Shown here in pieces: positions 46,802 to 58,615 of a DNA stretch of 64,000 nucleotides. A program made the position numbers and the translations under genes. How positions within the stretch are numbered: position 1 is the first letter of the stretch; the number at the start of each line of letters is the position of its first letter. Under the pieces are notes generated by a model. The model did no database searches and was not told where the DNA came from. It saw only the letters and a program-made list of their open reading frames with translations. The stretch is from Epichloe hybrida (lineage: Eukaryota > Ascomycota > Sordariomycetes > Hypocreales > Clavicipitaceae): positions 3,348,001 through 3,412,000 of the forward strand of contig JAFEKR010000002.1 of assembly GCA_019022495.1 (NCBI GenBank), given 5' to 3'.

Positions 46802-48111
46802 TCACGCAATCACTTCTTCAATCCACGCCACCAGCTTCTCGCCTTGTCCGGTGGGCAAGTTGTAACGGTACACCAAGTTCACAAAGGGCGCAATGTGCGC
46901 TTCCTTTGCTGCGACGTAAAACTCCAAGGGACCATATCCAGCCTAGTCGTGTTAGCCTAAGAAATCAAACGCCTTTGGAGCCAGGCTTGTCGAGATCAAA
47001 TTTGGGAGGGACTCACTTCCAACGTCTTCACAAAGGCGTTGATTTCGGGCAAAAGATACTCATGCTGTCCGGCCATGACGAGAATCCTCTTGACGGGCAA
47101 ATCGCGGAACCATTCTGCTGGAGCGCGCGACGCATCGGTGTAGTAATCCGGCGTCGCGTCCCCCATGTAGTTTCCGACCCATTTCTCGAGCGAGCGTTTT
47201 GTGAGCACATCGCCGCCTTCGTAGCCCGCCAGACCAGCATCAGGATTGTTCAGTGCCGTCCAGGGAGCCATCATGACAGCCGCGGCAAGCGGTTCACCGA
47301 GCGGGAGCTCCTCAATTGCTTCATGGCGGTGAGTCAGGTGGGACAGGACTCCAGAAACCAGGTTCCCGCCGGCAGAGTCGCCGCCGAGGATGATCTGAGA
47401 CGGGCTGCGCTTGGCGGTCGTGATGAGATGACGCAGTGCCTCGACAGCCTGGGTGAGCTGCGTGGGGTATTTGGCCGTCGGGGCCAAAGTATATTCGAGG
47501 AAGAAGATGGAAAGGCTCGGCTTGGCGTCTCGTCTGGCCTTGATGAGCCGCATGAAGAATCTGAGGTGTCCCAGAGGGGGTAACGTGAAGCCACCGCCTA
47601 CAACTATTGGTTAGTTGATTCTGGCATCATGTTTAAAGTACGATGATGGAAACATGCAGACCATGATACCAGACGAGCACATGCTCAGCATCTGGGTCTC
47701 CAATCCAGTTGCCTCGGGCGCCGTGCGGTAAGTCAAGTATACGAGGGGGTATTTTGGATGCCTTCGCCTCTTGCTGATAGCTGATATCTGTGTGTTGAAA
47801 GACCCATCTGATGACGTTTTTTTTTTTCATTTTGCATTAGCCTTTTTGTCTGGGACATTTTCCCTCATACATGGTCCAATGTTGAGCATGCCCATTCATT
47901 CAGGTTGAGCTCACTGTGATTGAGACGCCGACAAGCGAGTCGCCACACGTCGTGTCGCCGCGTAAACGACGTGTAAATACAACGATGGCTCGTCGTTTGG
48001 CCCTCTCTGAACTCCGGTTAACAAGGCCGCAAAGATGGTGAATAGCACTCCACAAAGCGCAGGGAGAAGATCGAGCTTCTCTCGCAATGTTGGCCTGGGA
48101 TAATTACCCAT
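46802..48111 (-). CDS. Membrane-anchored alpha/beta-hydrolase (HSL-type esterase/lipase)
   Basis: Alpha/beta-hydrolase fold-3 (hormone-sensitive lipase-like) protein of 354 residues. Minus-strand exons are 48111..47915, 47807..47662, 47597..47017 and 46942..46802. An N-terminal hydrophobic segment (DLLPALCGVLFTIFAALLTGV) likely anchors it in the membrane. The oxyanion-hole motif YHGGGF is formed across the second intron, whose donor is GTCTGC, unusual but giving perfect frame and the motif. The nucleophile is in ILGGDSAGGNL. MMAPWTAL and VMAGQHEYLLPE carry the Asp/Glu region, and the His is not clearly identified at the end (AHIAPFVNLVYRY). Substrates in related fungal proteins range from steryl acetates to small esters. 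This one is unassigned. Confidence 0.85.
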
Positions 48112-48656
48112 TGTGACAAGAGTGATTATCTGATAATTGATGGTTTACGGGGTGGACGCTCCCTGTTGGTGTTCAATGTGTACGTGGACACCTGGCTACC
48201 AAGTGAGTGCTAAGTACACAGTCTGTAATATTGAATCATTGATGAATGAGACCACGAGATGTCGCATAAAAGAGAGGCGGCAAGGCGGCATGGAACGGTG
48301 TTTATCAAGGCAAATGTTATGCTGCCGGTCGTCGAGGGACCGGCAAACGTAGAAGAACAGCATCTCAGGCCCGGCAGTAGTTTAGTGCGGGGTAAAACAA
48401 GGGTCGGGCGACTCGGCAGGCAAAAAAAATGAATGATGAATGATGTCTCAGGCAACTCGCAGCTTTCAAAATTCACACACCGAAACTGCACGAAGCCCAA
48501 AGCATCGAGAACAGACCTGCAAGTTGGTCAGGTTCAGTATGAATCACCCGGCGAGCCCATGCTTCCACCGGTACTACCGCAGAACTATATGTACATACCC
48601 CGGTCCCAAAACGCCGATATGCCCACGCCACAAACCTATGTGGCAGACTGCCGCCC
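48112..48656. other. Intergenic region
   Basis: Between the start of the esterase gene and the stop of the SET-domain gene. No gene supported. Confidence 0.5.
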
Positions 48657-48669
48657 TCACTCGTCGTCG

Positions 48670-48701
<32 letters not shown>

Positions 48702-50075
48702 GTCGACTTTCCCGCCATGCATATTGCCAAACTCCTGCCCGATGCCCTTCAACCCAGCCAACCAACAGTCCTGCTTCTCCGGGTCGCCGACCAGCTTGGC
48801 CAGCATCTTCACAATGGGACTGTGAGGTCCGCTGTCCAGCATGGAGAACTCCAGCGCCAGAGTGGCCCATTTGAGAGTTTCAGTGTACTTGCCCTCCATA
48901 CAATACGATACCGCGGCGTACGTGTACGCTTCAGCAGCAGGGCTATGCATTCGCTCTTGATGGAACAAGCTCACCAGCCGCTCCGCCGTCGGCGCTGACA
49001 TGAGAAGGCCATCCTCAAAACGACCAGAGAGCTTAACGAGCTGATCGAGACGTTGGTCAGACGCGCGCGAAAACTCGGAGGGGAGGCTGCACTGGCTGCA
49101 GGAGCAGTTGAAACCCCAGGTTTTAAGGAGCTTGGCGACTCGCTTCTTTCGCGGCATGGAGATGTCGATGTACGTGATGCTGATTTCGGCGCCGGGTGGG
49201 ATGTCCGTAATGGCATGGACGTAGTGAGTGAGGGTGTTGTTGTCAAAGTAGTAGGCGGCATTTGGACGGCAGTCGTGATTCATGCGCTAGATTCCCAAGT
49301 CACTCATTATTAGCTACAAAGATCTTTTTATTTTTATTTTATTTTTTTATGACTTGGCATGAGGAATTTTTCCCCCCAAAAAAAGGGAAAAAAAAAGGGG
49401 GGGGGGGACGGCAGTTTAACGTACCGCAGTCTCCGGAAAGACACCATAATACGAATCCCCGTCGTCGCTCATGTCCAGATCGAATGCATTCGGATCAATA
49501 CGGCCGGACACTGGATGCAGCACGGGCTGCCCAAAAAGTTCCCAAAACATCTTTCGCGACTCGGCAGGTAAGTTGTTCACGGCCTCCTCCTCCAATGCAC
49601 TCCACTCGAACTCGGCCCCGTCGAAAACATCTGCGTCAATCATGAGCAAGGGCGTGTGGGCGAATATCCTGTCCCCGCGGTGAAGCAGCTTTGTTGCGAT
49701 GATCCCACGGCCCTTGCCAGGGATACCCTGTTCCAGAAATGGCGGCGACGAGTTGTCATTTATGCCCAGCGCCAGCGTGACGTCCTGGAACTTCTTGATG
49801 CGCTCCTCCGTGGTCACGATGGAGATGCCGCGACCACCAGCAAAGTCTCGCGAGCTGTAGACATGGTAATCGTGGGAAGATTGCGAAGAGTTGCTGCTGA
49901 ATGTCTGCAAGGCCTTCGGAGGCTTGGCAGCGACGGAAGGCTCATCAGTAAAGATGAGGGGCTGCTGAGGCCTTTGGCCGAGATAATTCATGTCTTCGCC
50001 AGGAAAGACTTTGGCTGAGCTCGACGGCGTCAACGTCGATACGAGCAGCAACGATGCAAAGCACAACAACCCCAT
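48657..50075 (-). CDS. SET-domain protein with signal peptide and poly-Asp tail
   Basis: SET-domain lysine methyltransferase-type protein, 426 residues, minus-strand exons 50075..49425 and 49286..48657. The Met at 50075 opens MGLLCFASLLLVSTLTPSSSA, a good signal peptide. An in-frame ATG further upstream lies in an A/T homopolymer. SET landmarks are GIPGKGRGIIATKLLHRGD (SET-N, SAM-binding GKGRG), ARMNHDCRPNAAYYF (the N-H-x-C pseudoknot motif across the intron), GAEISITYID (GEELxxxY equivalent) and a post-SET NCSCSQC. This is the SMYD-like/SET5-like architecture. A helical C-terminal domain follows, and the chain ends in 14 Asp plus Glu, encoded by a GAT/GAC triplet repeat. Target unknown. Confidence 0.85.
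48661..48703. repeat. Trinucleotide repeat encoding poly-Asp
   Basis: TCG/TCA triplets on the plus strand read as GAT/GAC in the SET-domain gene, giving a run of 14 Asp. The central part is a pure (ATC)n array and is probably length-variable. Confidence 0.85.
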
Positions 50076-50696
50076 TGTGACTAGGCGTAAAGTATATTTG
50101 ATTGGGTTTGTTAGAAATGCGCAGAGGAAAAAGGGGAAAAAAAAAAAAAAAAAAAAAGATTCCACACCGTCTTGAAAATACAAGGAAAGAAAAGACGTTC
50201 AAGATATAAAAAAAACCTCCCACCGGAAGCCATGCCAGCACCGGCATCAAGTTTCAAACTCCCTCTCCAAGTGTTTGCACCCTCCTGGCGCTGTGTTCAT
50301 TCCACCTCAAAGCTCTTTTCTGATGAAATGTCGCGGAATCGTTTCGGGAGCCCCCGCCAGGAGGCGCTAAAACGGGCGCCCGACCTGACAGCCCTCCCCG
50401 AGCCCGTCTCAGAGACCAAAAAAACTGGCGTCGTGGGCGCTGAATCCAAAATAAATATGGAAATTACATGGCGATCAGACCATGCCAAGCTCTGTTACAG
50501 GATCCAAGCCATTTTTGCTTGAAGAGGAACACTGATGCTCGTGCGTCCTGTGGAGGGCTGATTGTGATGATCAAAGCGTTTCTGTGGAAGGGGGAAGGGG
50601 GGGCACAAGAACGTCAGAAAGCATATTGCATAAAATTATCGGATTTTGTCTGTCATTCACCTGAACTATCATTGATGCCTCTTGCATGAAAGACAC
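50076..50696. other. Intergenic region
   Basis: Contains an A23 tract near 50136-50158 directly before the SET-domain gene (its promoter side). No gene supported. Confidence 0.5.
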
Positions 50697-51344
50697 TTAG
50701 ACTACATTCTTGGCCAACCACTCTTTCCACTGGTCGAGCGTCCATCCAGAGCTCGTGTCCTGCACAACTCCGTCAAAAACAACGGTAGGCGTGATATGGA
50801 TGCCAACCAGTCTGTTCATCTTCGTAATCACCTTCAAGTCATTCGTGACCTGGTTGCCGGCATTCAGAGATCCATCATCTGTCGCCTTGTCTGAAATCTC
50901 CAGCAGCTTGTACACCTGGGTCTCGTCCACGCCCACCTTGCCGGCAACCTTGGCCAGGCGCTTGTAGGTATTGTTCCTGGTCTCGTTGACGACGTTGACG
51001 TCAAAGTAATCCTTTTGCTCCTCGAAGAGCTGAGCGCTGAAATCCCAGAACTTGTCCGGCGCGAGGCGCAGCACGGCGAGAGCAGCCTCGTGCATGAGGG
51101 TCGAAGAAGGGTGCCATGGCTGGACTGACTGGCGGAAAATGAGGGTGAGGTTGGATGACCAGTCCTTGTTTTGGCGGATAGCCGGGACGACTTCCTGGGC
51201 GAGGGTGCGGAATTGCTTGGCTGAGAAGGGACAGCAGTAGTCGAGGTAGAGCTCGAAGGTGTGAGTGGAATGCGGGACGGATGACGTTGATGGAGCTGGT
51301 GCGAATGCGAGCTTGTGCCCGGCGAATTTGGGGGGAACGGCCAT
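50697..51344 (-). CDS. DsbA-like thioredoxin-fold protein
   Basis: Thioredoxin-fold protein of the DsbA-like/2-hydroxychromene-isomerase-like class, 215 residues from MAVPPKFAGHKLAF at 51344; an ATG at 51377 would add 11 residues. The strand-helix start THTFELYLDYCCPFSAKQF contains a CPFS active-site-like motif with no second CxxC cysteine. A helical insertion follows (FWDFSAQLFEEQKDYF, NNTYKRLAKVAGKVGVDE), and the fold closes with GIHITPTVVFDGVV containing the cis-Pro TPTV, then WKEWLAKNVV. Redox partner and substrate are unknown. Single exon. Confidence 0.78.
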   Translation of the reverse strand: MAVPPKFAGHKLAFAPAPSTSSVPHSTHTFELYLDYCCPFSAKQFRTLAQEVVPAIRQNKDWSSNLTLIFRQSVQPWHPSSTLMHEAALAVLRLAPDKFWDFSAQLFEEQKDYFDVNVVNETRNNTYKRLAKVAGKVGVDETQVYKLLEISDKATDDGSLNAGNQVTNDLKVITKMNRLVGIHITPTVVFDGVVQDTSSGWTLDQWKEWLAKNVV

Positions 51345-51957
51345 TGCAAAAGGACTGGAGTCGTTGAATCTTCCCAAAGGGTTGGTTGTAGAGCGGAAAC
51401 TGGGAGTAGTCTACGCGACAGCTGATGAGGACTGACAGAACTGGGCGATATGTGATGTGGTGTGGTGTGGTGTTCCACTGTTGATTGGAGCGAGCGAGAC
51501 CGGAGGCGATGATGCAAGAGCCCATGCAAGAGGTAGGAGGGGTGACCAATGACAACCAATGACGACCAATGACGACCAGCCGACAAGTGCCGCTGCTGCT
51601 CGGTGCACAGAAACGGATGCTGATGCATTGGTCTGGTGAAAGCAACCAGCATTCGGCTCCCAACTCCCGTCATCGTCGTCTCTATTCGTGGAACAGTGCC
51701 GATCAGAGATTGGGCCATCAGCTTTAACCATGACGATACGACTAGTCACGACTAGTCAACGGAATTTCTGGTGATACAAAGCCATCGAAACATGTCCGCT
51801 GGTGCGAGTGCCAACAAGTAATCATTCGGGGCGAACCGAGCGCGACCAGCCGTTCAAAGCCCACACTGGGTCTCTTGAATCTGCCATTCAGATCGCATCG
51901 CCGCTTGCTAACTCCCTGCTGAGCATCCTTCATCACCCGAGTCTATGGTCATCTCCG
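51345..51957. other. Intergenic region
   Basis: Holds short direct repeats (AATGACGACC near 51550-51580). Overlapping open frames on the minus strand are extensions or shadows of the DsbA-like gene. Confidence 0.5.
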
Positions 51958-53808
51958 TCAAACAATCCTGCCAATCGTACCCCTTTTACGGCCGCGGTTC
52001 TCGAGAATGGCAATGAGCGCGACGGACGGGATGGTCAAAGCCCCCGTCACCAAGCTCGCGATGTAGCCCCTAGTAAACTCTGGCGCATCGGTGACGGGAT
52101 AGAACACGAGCGGCCACCAGCTGACGAACGCAAAGTCAAATGAGTTCATAAAGCCGGTGGTGATGGCCCGGAGCTGAACATCGTGGGCCGTCAGATCAGC
52201 CATCCACGCGTACCATAGCGCTTGGGGCGCATACGTCGTGCCCAGGAGGTAGAAAGCGAAAAAGTAGGCGGCATCTGCGGCGGGATGGGCAACGAGGATT
52301 GCGCTGCCGATGACAAATGTGAGGCCAATGCAAAGTGAGCACTCCCATCTGCTTCTTATGCGGTCCGATATCGAGGTGTAGATGAATGTTGCCACGATGG
52401 CCGTCGCGTACTGAGCGGTGGGATAGTTGTTTTGCTGTATGACAGTGTAGCCTCGGGACGCCATCCACAGCTGCATGACGTTGTTTCCCAGGCTCTGAAC
52501 GCAAAGAGAGTATACTGGTCGCTTCATTAGCCCATCCACGCGCAAATAAAGAACAGGATACAAAAGCGATCGGGGCCAAGTATATAGGGGGCGGCCTACG
52601 CATGAAAATGTCGGCAGCAGCCAGAATTGCCAACTGAGAAGAACGCGACGGAACACAGTCACGTCCCAGGTTTGCTTGCGCGCACGACCCAGGCGCTCGA
52701 TGGCACAAGTCTTCTCGTCTTTGGAGAGGAACCGGGCGCTGCGATGGTGAGGCAAGTCTGGAATGAAGAACCAGCCTATCAAGATAGTCGGTCAGTAGTT
52801 TTCCACACCACGAGGGCCAGCGAGACGAAATCTCTACAGGGCAAGGCGTACCAAATATGGCAACCGGAATGGTCATGACTGAAACGACAATGAACATGAT
52901 TCTCCAAGCCGGCAGAGAACTGCTGCCGGACAGCGACCGCAGCAAGCCGGCTTGGATCCAGCCGCCAGCCATGTTGCCGAGACTTCCAAATGCGCAGAAG
53001 ACGGCAGCCCTTGTTCCCAGCTCAGACTGTGTATACCACGATCCGTAAATGAAATGTGCCCCAACGCTGACAAGATGGGTCAGTTCGCCGAACTGTATTA
53101 TATATAGGTATTATATTAAGGCTCTTTGTCCCAAGCCTGTCCGACCTCTCCGCAGGCTTGGGGTGCGTTCCATTCACTCACTAGGAAATGGCCATAAAGG
53201 CTCCCTCAAACCCATTCAGCACAAACACCTGCCAGACATGGTCCACGTGGAAAGTAACTAAAGTCAGAACGCTCCACAGCGTATTGGCCGCGACAAACAA
53301 GTACCGCGGGCGAACAATCGTCAACATGACGGTCGAGGGAACTTGGAAGACAGCATAGACGACGGTGAATATTGTATGCATGTAGTTGAAATCCTTTCCC
53401 TGGAAGCCGACCTCCTCCCTCATGCCGCTGATGTAGGCTGTGTTGTAGCTCGCGCGGTTGATGCCGAACAGGAACCATATGACGGAGAAATACGACAGGA
53501 GCGTGAAGTCGAGCTTGATGAGCAGCGAGCGCTCGGTCGAAGGCTGGCCCCAGATGGCTGTGGCCATGCTCGAGAAGGCCGCCATGTTGGGCATTGTGCT
53601 TCTGCACTGGATGACGAGGTTGATGAGGATGTCGCGCGCAGTTTTCAGCCATCAACTGAGGTGCGACATGGCCTGATTCCTGGGCCAAATGTGCAGAAGT
53701 CAAGGACAAAAGCATACATCTTGCGCTGCTAGACACCCGCATGCATGCTTACTTGGGGTCGAGCGTCGCACTCGATACACGCTGCCATTGCATCAGTCCT
53801 GTAGACAT
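51958..53808 (-). CDS. MFS transporter, allantoate permease (Dal5) family
   Basis: Anion:cation symporter-family MFS permease for an organic anion such as allantoate, pantothenate, nicotinate or biotin-type substrates. Minus-strand exons are 53808..53753, 53601..53182, 53066..52852, 52775..52600 and 52521..51958, giving 476 residues. Recognisable segments are LLIKLDFTLLSYFSVIWFLFGINRASYNTAYISGM (TM1 with the family pattern), YVGAHFIYGSWYTQSELGTRAAVFCAFGSLGNMAGG, and WRIMFIVVSVMTIPVAIFGWFFIPDLP, where FxLPDxP is a Dal5 hallmark. VFRRVLLSWQFWLLPTF and a long second half with six more hydrophobic segments follow. The N-terminal exon and the fourth intron are the least certain joins. Confidence 0.86.
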
Positions 53809-54698
53809 GGCGAAGGGCGAGGGAGGGAGGGAGAGTGTTTGGTGGGGGCGGGGGGGGGGTTGGTGGGGATCCCGACGTTGCACGAAAAAATTTGTGCGCT
53901 CATTATCCCGATAATGCAAAGCAAGTGGGCCGGGAATCTGGGATGAGATAATCCGTAAGATGCTTCATTTTCTTTTCCTGCTCGCCTTGTTCATGCACCT
54001 CCCTCCCTCAGTCCTCCATCCATCGCCCAGTCTGCCGCAGCTCGCATGGAACAGCGTCGTGTTCAATACAGGCAGTGGGCTGCTCTCCTCGTTCAATCAA
54101 TAGCCCAATCTCGGTAACACCCCAGGATGAGGCACTCGGCCCGGTCCCCGCTAAACACTACTCAATTCACCGAACTTGGGACGGGAAGCGAACAGGTGAT
54201 GTGAAGACCGGGTATCAACATTCTCGGAGCCACGTTTAAAGCGGCGTCGCATTTCGGACTCTGTATCTGAAGCCGCAGAATGAAGAGATTTGATACTGCC
54301 CGTCGGGTCCGCAACGTTGAATGCACCTGCGAGTAGCCAGTTGACCTTTAATGAATAGAAGTATACATGTACACTCCACTGTACACCACTGTACATATTA
54401 CGTCCGTACGGAGTAGTGCTGGTCGGCTTGGCCCAGTGGCTTGGGCGGTGGGCTGGGCTGACGTCTGGCGGTGCTGGTGGCGCCCACTGCCCTACCGCCT
54501 GCCGCTTTAGGCCCCAGGTCGGAGAATTCAGCGCTGCACTCATGCACATCAAACCTCTTCGTCGAATGGGTCCACATGACCTGTTTTGTCTCTCTCCCAC
54601 CTCTTTCATCTCTCCATCCGCCCTTCACTCATTCGCGAATCGACTCACGTCCAATCATCGACTCACGTCCAATCGAGTGCTTCTGAGACCTGCTCACC
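53809..54698. other. Intergenic region between divergent transporter genes
   Basis: Divergent promoters of the Dal5-like and ZIP genes. G9 homopolymer near 53850. TCACGTCCAATC is repeated twice at 54645-54675 in the ZIP leader. No gene supported. Confidence 0.5.
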
Positions 54699-56619
54699 AT
54701 GATCTGCTTGAACAAAGCCGACGAGGGCACATTCCGCCATCTCGCCTACAATCAGAGCCCGCCGGCTCTGGCATCAAACGCGACTACACGCCAGGACCTG
54801 AATGGGATATCGAACCTGCGCGAGTACGTGGCTGCCAGCCAGGATGGTGTCTCCGGCGGGAGTCCTGGCGGAATGCTGGGACAAGCCGCGTTGGATGAGA
54901 AGCTGCATCGTGAGGTGCAGCCGGGAAATGCTGCGGTCCTGGCGCCGAACGCAGGACGGTGGCCTTCTGGTATGTCTTGTTTCCATGTCACAACTGGGCG
55001 AAGCCCCATAAATAAACATTCTGTTAACCACCATTTCTTTTGTTCGCATGCAGTGCCATCCTTGCGTTTCAGAGCGGTCACTGGTGGTGATGACCAGAAT
55101 CGCATTGTCTGGGCACCCTCCTCGCGGTGCCTGGAGCGCCTCTGGAGCTGGACGACCTGGATCCTCTCTGTTCTCTTCTTTTCGTACATTTTTTCCACCT
55201 TGCGAGCATCGAACCCTGGTACCACCGGCAGTAGCAGCAACAGAACCATGCTGGCCATCCCCGGCGTCGCTGGAAACTCATCCCTGACCTCTGACTCTGC
55301 GTCCTCCGATGCTGCACTTACCGAGACGCTTCACCATGTCAGTAATAAGCGATCCACGTGTGCAACAGGCGGCGTCAACAAGGATGAGTACAACACCGGT
55401 CTCCATGCGGCGGCTCTCTTCATCATATGGTTTGTTTCCTCGCTGGGCTGTGCCTTTCCCATCATGGCCGCCAGGCTTCCTGGTCTTCGGATCCCCCGTC
55501 GCTTCTTCTTCGCCGTCCGCCACTTCGGGACCGGCGTCCTCATTGCGACAGCCTTTGTGCATCTGCTCCCCACGGCGTTCAAGTCTCTTGGAAACCCGTG
55601 CTTGGGCACGTTCTGGACCAAAGACTACGAGGCCATGCCCGGTGCTATTGCCCTGACTGCCATTTTCCTCGTCTCCATCATTGAAATGGTTTTCCATCCT
55701 TGTAGACATGTCCCTTCTGCCGACATCGTCACGACCCGGTCCCCCAGCAAGGAGACCACGTCCGAGAAGGCTACAGACTCCGACGGCCATCCCATCCGTG
55801 ATATGGGTCCTCTTCGCGGCCGCAGCAGCAGCTTGGCCCAGGGTCTGTCTCAACTGAACCAGGCTGCGTTGGCCGATGAGATTCCACGACAGGGACAACT
55901 CGATGGGTCGGCCATCGCAAAGTCGACTCCGATAGGGATTGAGGTAGCGCGCTCGGAGTCCGAGATGGGCGTTTTAAATCCAGAGCAGAAGCGCAACAAA
56001 GAGCGTTTGCAGTGTATCCTGCTGGAAATGGGAATCTTGTTCCACAGTGTGTTTATCGGCATGGCGCTCAGTGTCAGCATCGGCAACGACTTTATCGTCC
56101 TGTTGATCGCCATTATATTCCATCGTAAGTGACCTTTTGTGCTATTGGGCTTCCGTCCTCGTGCGCAACGCAGTCACCCAGATACTAATGGTCGCCAGAA
56201 ACATTCGAGGGTCTCGCACTTGGTTCGAGAATCTCAGTCATTGAATGGGGTTCCAAGACGTGGCAACCATGGCTCATGGCCCTCGCATACGGATGCACGT
56301 ACGTACCGCACCCGCCGGGGCGGCTTTAGAGCAGGACTTTGATCGACTAACATTGCTCAGAACACCCATCGGCCAAGCCATCGGTCTTGCGACGCATGCT
56401 TTGTACAGCCCTGACTCCGAAGTAGGTCTCATCCTCGTCGGCGTGATGAACGCCATCTCGGCCGGGCTCCTCACCTTCGCCTCGCTGGTGGAACTCCTTT
56501 CCGAAGACTTCCTCAGTGACGAAAGCTGGCGCTACCTGCGCGGAAGACGCCGCATCGTCGCCTGTCTGTTGGTGTTCTTTGGAGCATTCTTCATGAGTTT
56601 TGTCGGTGCATGGGCTTAG
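54699..56619 (+). CDS. ZIP-family zinc transporter
   Basis: ZIP (Zrt/Irt-like) metal importer of 566 residues. Exons are 54699..54969, 55054..56124, 56199..56298 and 56361..56619. The first intron is a multiple of three and open, so it could be retained, but it has GTATGT, GTTAAC and CAG signals. After a long N-terminal region and a first hydrophobic stretch (SVLFFSYIFSTLRAS), the transporter proper starts at ALFIIWFVSSLGCAFPIMAARLP and FFFAVRHFGTGVLIATAFVHLLPTAF (HLLP in TM3). A variable cytosolic loop precedes LLEMGILFHSVFIGMALSV (TM4, HSVFIGM) and AIIFHQTFEGLALGSRI (TM5, H-x-x-F-E-G), which form the metal site. The loop and N-terminus make it larger than yeast Zrt1, closer to fungal Zrt3/ZIP paralogues. 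Confidence 0.92.
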
Positions 56620-56870
56620 GAGTCTCTCGCGACAACAAACATATGCGATGTGGTTCTCAAGGGGGGACGTTATTGTCCAAGTAATAGTGCACGCAATTGG
56701 TGAGATTTGCGAGCCCTTGGGAACCACAGATTTTGTTCCTTTCCTGGTGTTCTCGAGCCATGCTCCTTTAACCCAACACACTTTGCATGACTTACTAGCT
56801 ATGAACTAGTCGGATTGCAAGCAATTGAGCCAATAGTTCCTGTTCGATTCGACTATCGTACGTGCTTCTT

Positions 56871-58203
56871 TCATGACACCGTATTCTTGGCAACTACCCC
56901 ACGCGCAAACTCCCCAAATGTCAAGTGCGCCTCCATATCCACCTCATCCCCCAAGTTGGGCTGCGTGAAGACAGCCAGCGTGTTCCGAGCAATAGCACCT
57001 CCGCTCACAGCAGCCCTCACGCCCCTGACGTAGTGCGGCACAGCCTTGAACTTGCCCGCCGTGATGCGCTCCAGCGCCTCCCCCGTCTGGAAGGCGATAC
57101 AATCCCGCGGGATCTTGACGTGATACGTCTCCCCCGTCCGAGAGAGAATATACAGACCGGCAGACGCATCAGGCGAGGCGGGGAGCTCCTCCAGCGGCGG
57201 CAACGACGCACCCTTCAAGGCGGCAACGTCCCCTGGCACGACAGGCTTGACGCTCTTCTCGTCAACGAACATGGCCGACGTCAAGCCCGTGAGACATCCG
57301 TGGTCCAGATGAGTAGCGCACCAGTCGTCCTCGCTCGTCCCATCATTGTGCTTCACATCCTGCGGGAAGTAATGCAGTAGTCTAGCCTTGGTAGTGCTCG
57401 ACGTGCCGACAACACGCTCCAGGTAGCCCCTCGGGTAGCCCGCAATCTCCTGCTCGGCGAACTTGTCGCAGGCGCGGGCCACGAGGACGGCGGCATCGAT
57501 GATGAGCCTGCAGAGGTCCGTGACGGCGGGTTTGAACCCGGGGAGGACATCTTCCGGGGGCCACAAGTTGGGCGATAGATACTCTGGGAATGTGTCTTGG
57601 GAGAAGTCGGAGGCGGGCTCGGCGCACTCGAGGGCGGCGTCGACGTAGAATGCGCAGTTGGCGTAGTACGAGCCCTTGAAGGTATCTGCTTTACCGTTCT
57701 TGAGCGTCTCTTTGCCGAGGGACCAGCCTGTGAGGTACTTTGCCTTGGGGGTTTCAAGTTTTTCTATAACACGCGTTTAGTGGTTGCAAATAAAGAAAAA
57801 AAAATTCTCCACGGTAGTCTTTGGGGAAGTATAGGCAGAAGGTGAGATCCCGTGGAAGAAGCGAGGTATGATTGCCCCGAATGAAGGGGAGAAGAAAAAA
57901 AAAAAAAAGAGAAATCTTACCTAGTTCCTCGGCGGGGAGGTTCCCGAGGTACGAAGCATAAGACAGCGCCGAGTGGCGCAACTGCGCAAACTCGGCGGGT
58001 ACGTCTTTGACGACGAGGATTCCCAGGGAATCGGGACCGAATGCCTCCTGCAGGGTCCCGAAGGAGACGTTGTCTGTTGGGTGAAGAAACGTCAAACTTG
58101 ACCCCCTCTTTCTCTTTCTTGGTCATGCATGCCGTGACGCGACGTACGTACCGCTCTTTAGGTCCTCGAGGGACACGGTGACTGCTCGCGCTTGCTTGGC
58201 CAT
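56871..58203 (-). CDS. 2-oxoglutarate/Fe(II)-dependent dioxygenase
   Basis: Isopenicillin-N-synthase-like 2OG-Fe(II) oxygenase of 365 residues. Minus-strand exons are 58203..58152, 58073..57921 and 57763..56871; an ATG two codons upstream (58209) is equally possible. The N-terminal DIOX_N-like part reads DNVSFGTLQEAFGPDSLGIL then VVKDVPAEFAQLRHSALS. WSLGKETLKNGKADTFKGSYY and LWPPEDVLPGFKP follow, as in plant and fungal members. The jelly-roll carries the iron ligands H-x-D in WCATHLDHGCLTGL, and the distal His is likely in KAVPHYVRG. The canonical R-x-S after it is not obvious. Substrate unknown. Tail-to-tail with the ZIP gene. Confidence 0.83.
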
Positions 58204-58209
58204 TTTCAT

Positions 58210-58615
58210 GCGCGCGCGCACAGAGTATGCGGGACCTGGGGGACCTGGGTGGGGTCTGGCTCTTGTTTCGGTTTGTGGGAGATTCACAAATTGTTTCTGG
58301 TTAGGAAAGTAAAAATACGGGAAAGTCGCTGGTTTAAAAATGTTGCATCTGCATGGTTCCCGGGTCCGGAACCCCACAGCCGACGTGGGCGGGAAGCTCG
58401 ACGGAGGACCGCGGACTAATAATAAACGATATGTATATCGGCTTACGTAACCCGAGCCGGGTGGAGATGGCCGTTTCCCGAGGCCCCCCCTCCCTCACTC
58501 TCCTCTGAAGTCCTCTCCACGACAAAAAAAGCTCTCCTGCGCATCCTCGCCAATCCGACGTAAGCCGAGTTTTTTTCGCGCAAGCGTTCCCCCCCCCCTC
58601 CCCCCCCAATCTACA
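58210..58615. other. Divergent promoter region
   Basis: Shared upstream region of the dioxygenase and FRG1-like genes, with C-rich homopolymers at 58590-58608 just before the FRG1-like ATG. Confidence 0.5.

Noticed and set aside
54970..55053. Retained coding segment in the ZIP gene
   Set aside because: The stretch is open and a multiple of three, but it has GTATGT, a GTTAAC branch-like site and CAG, and its translation is unlike the rest of the protein; treated as an intron.
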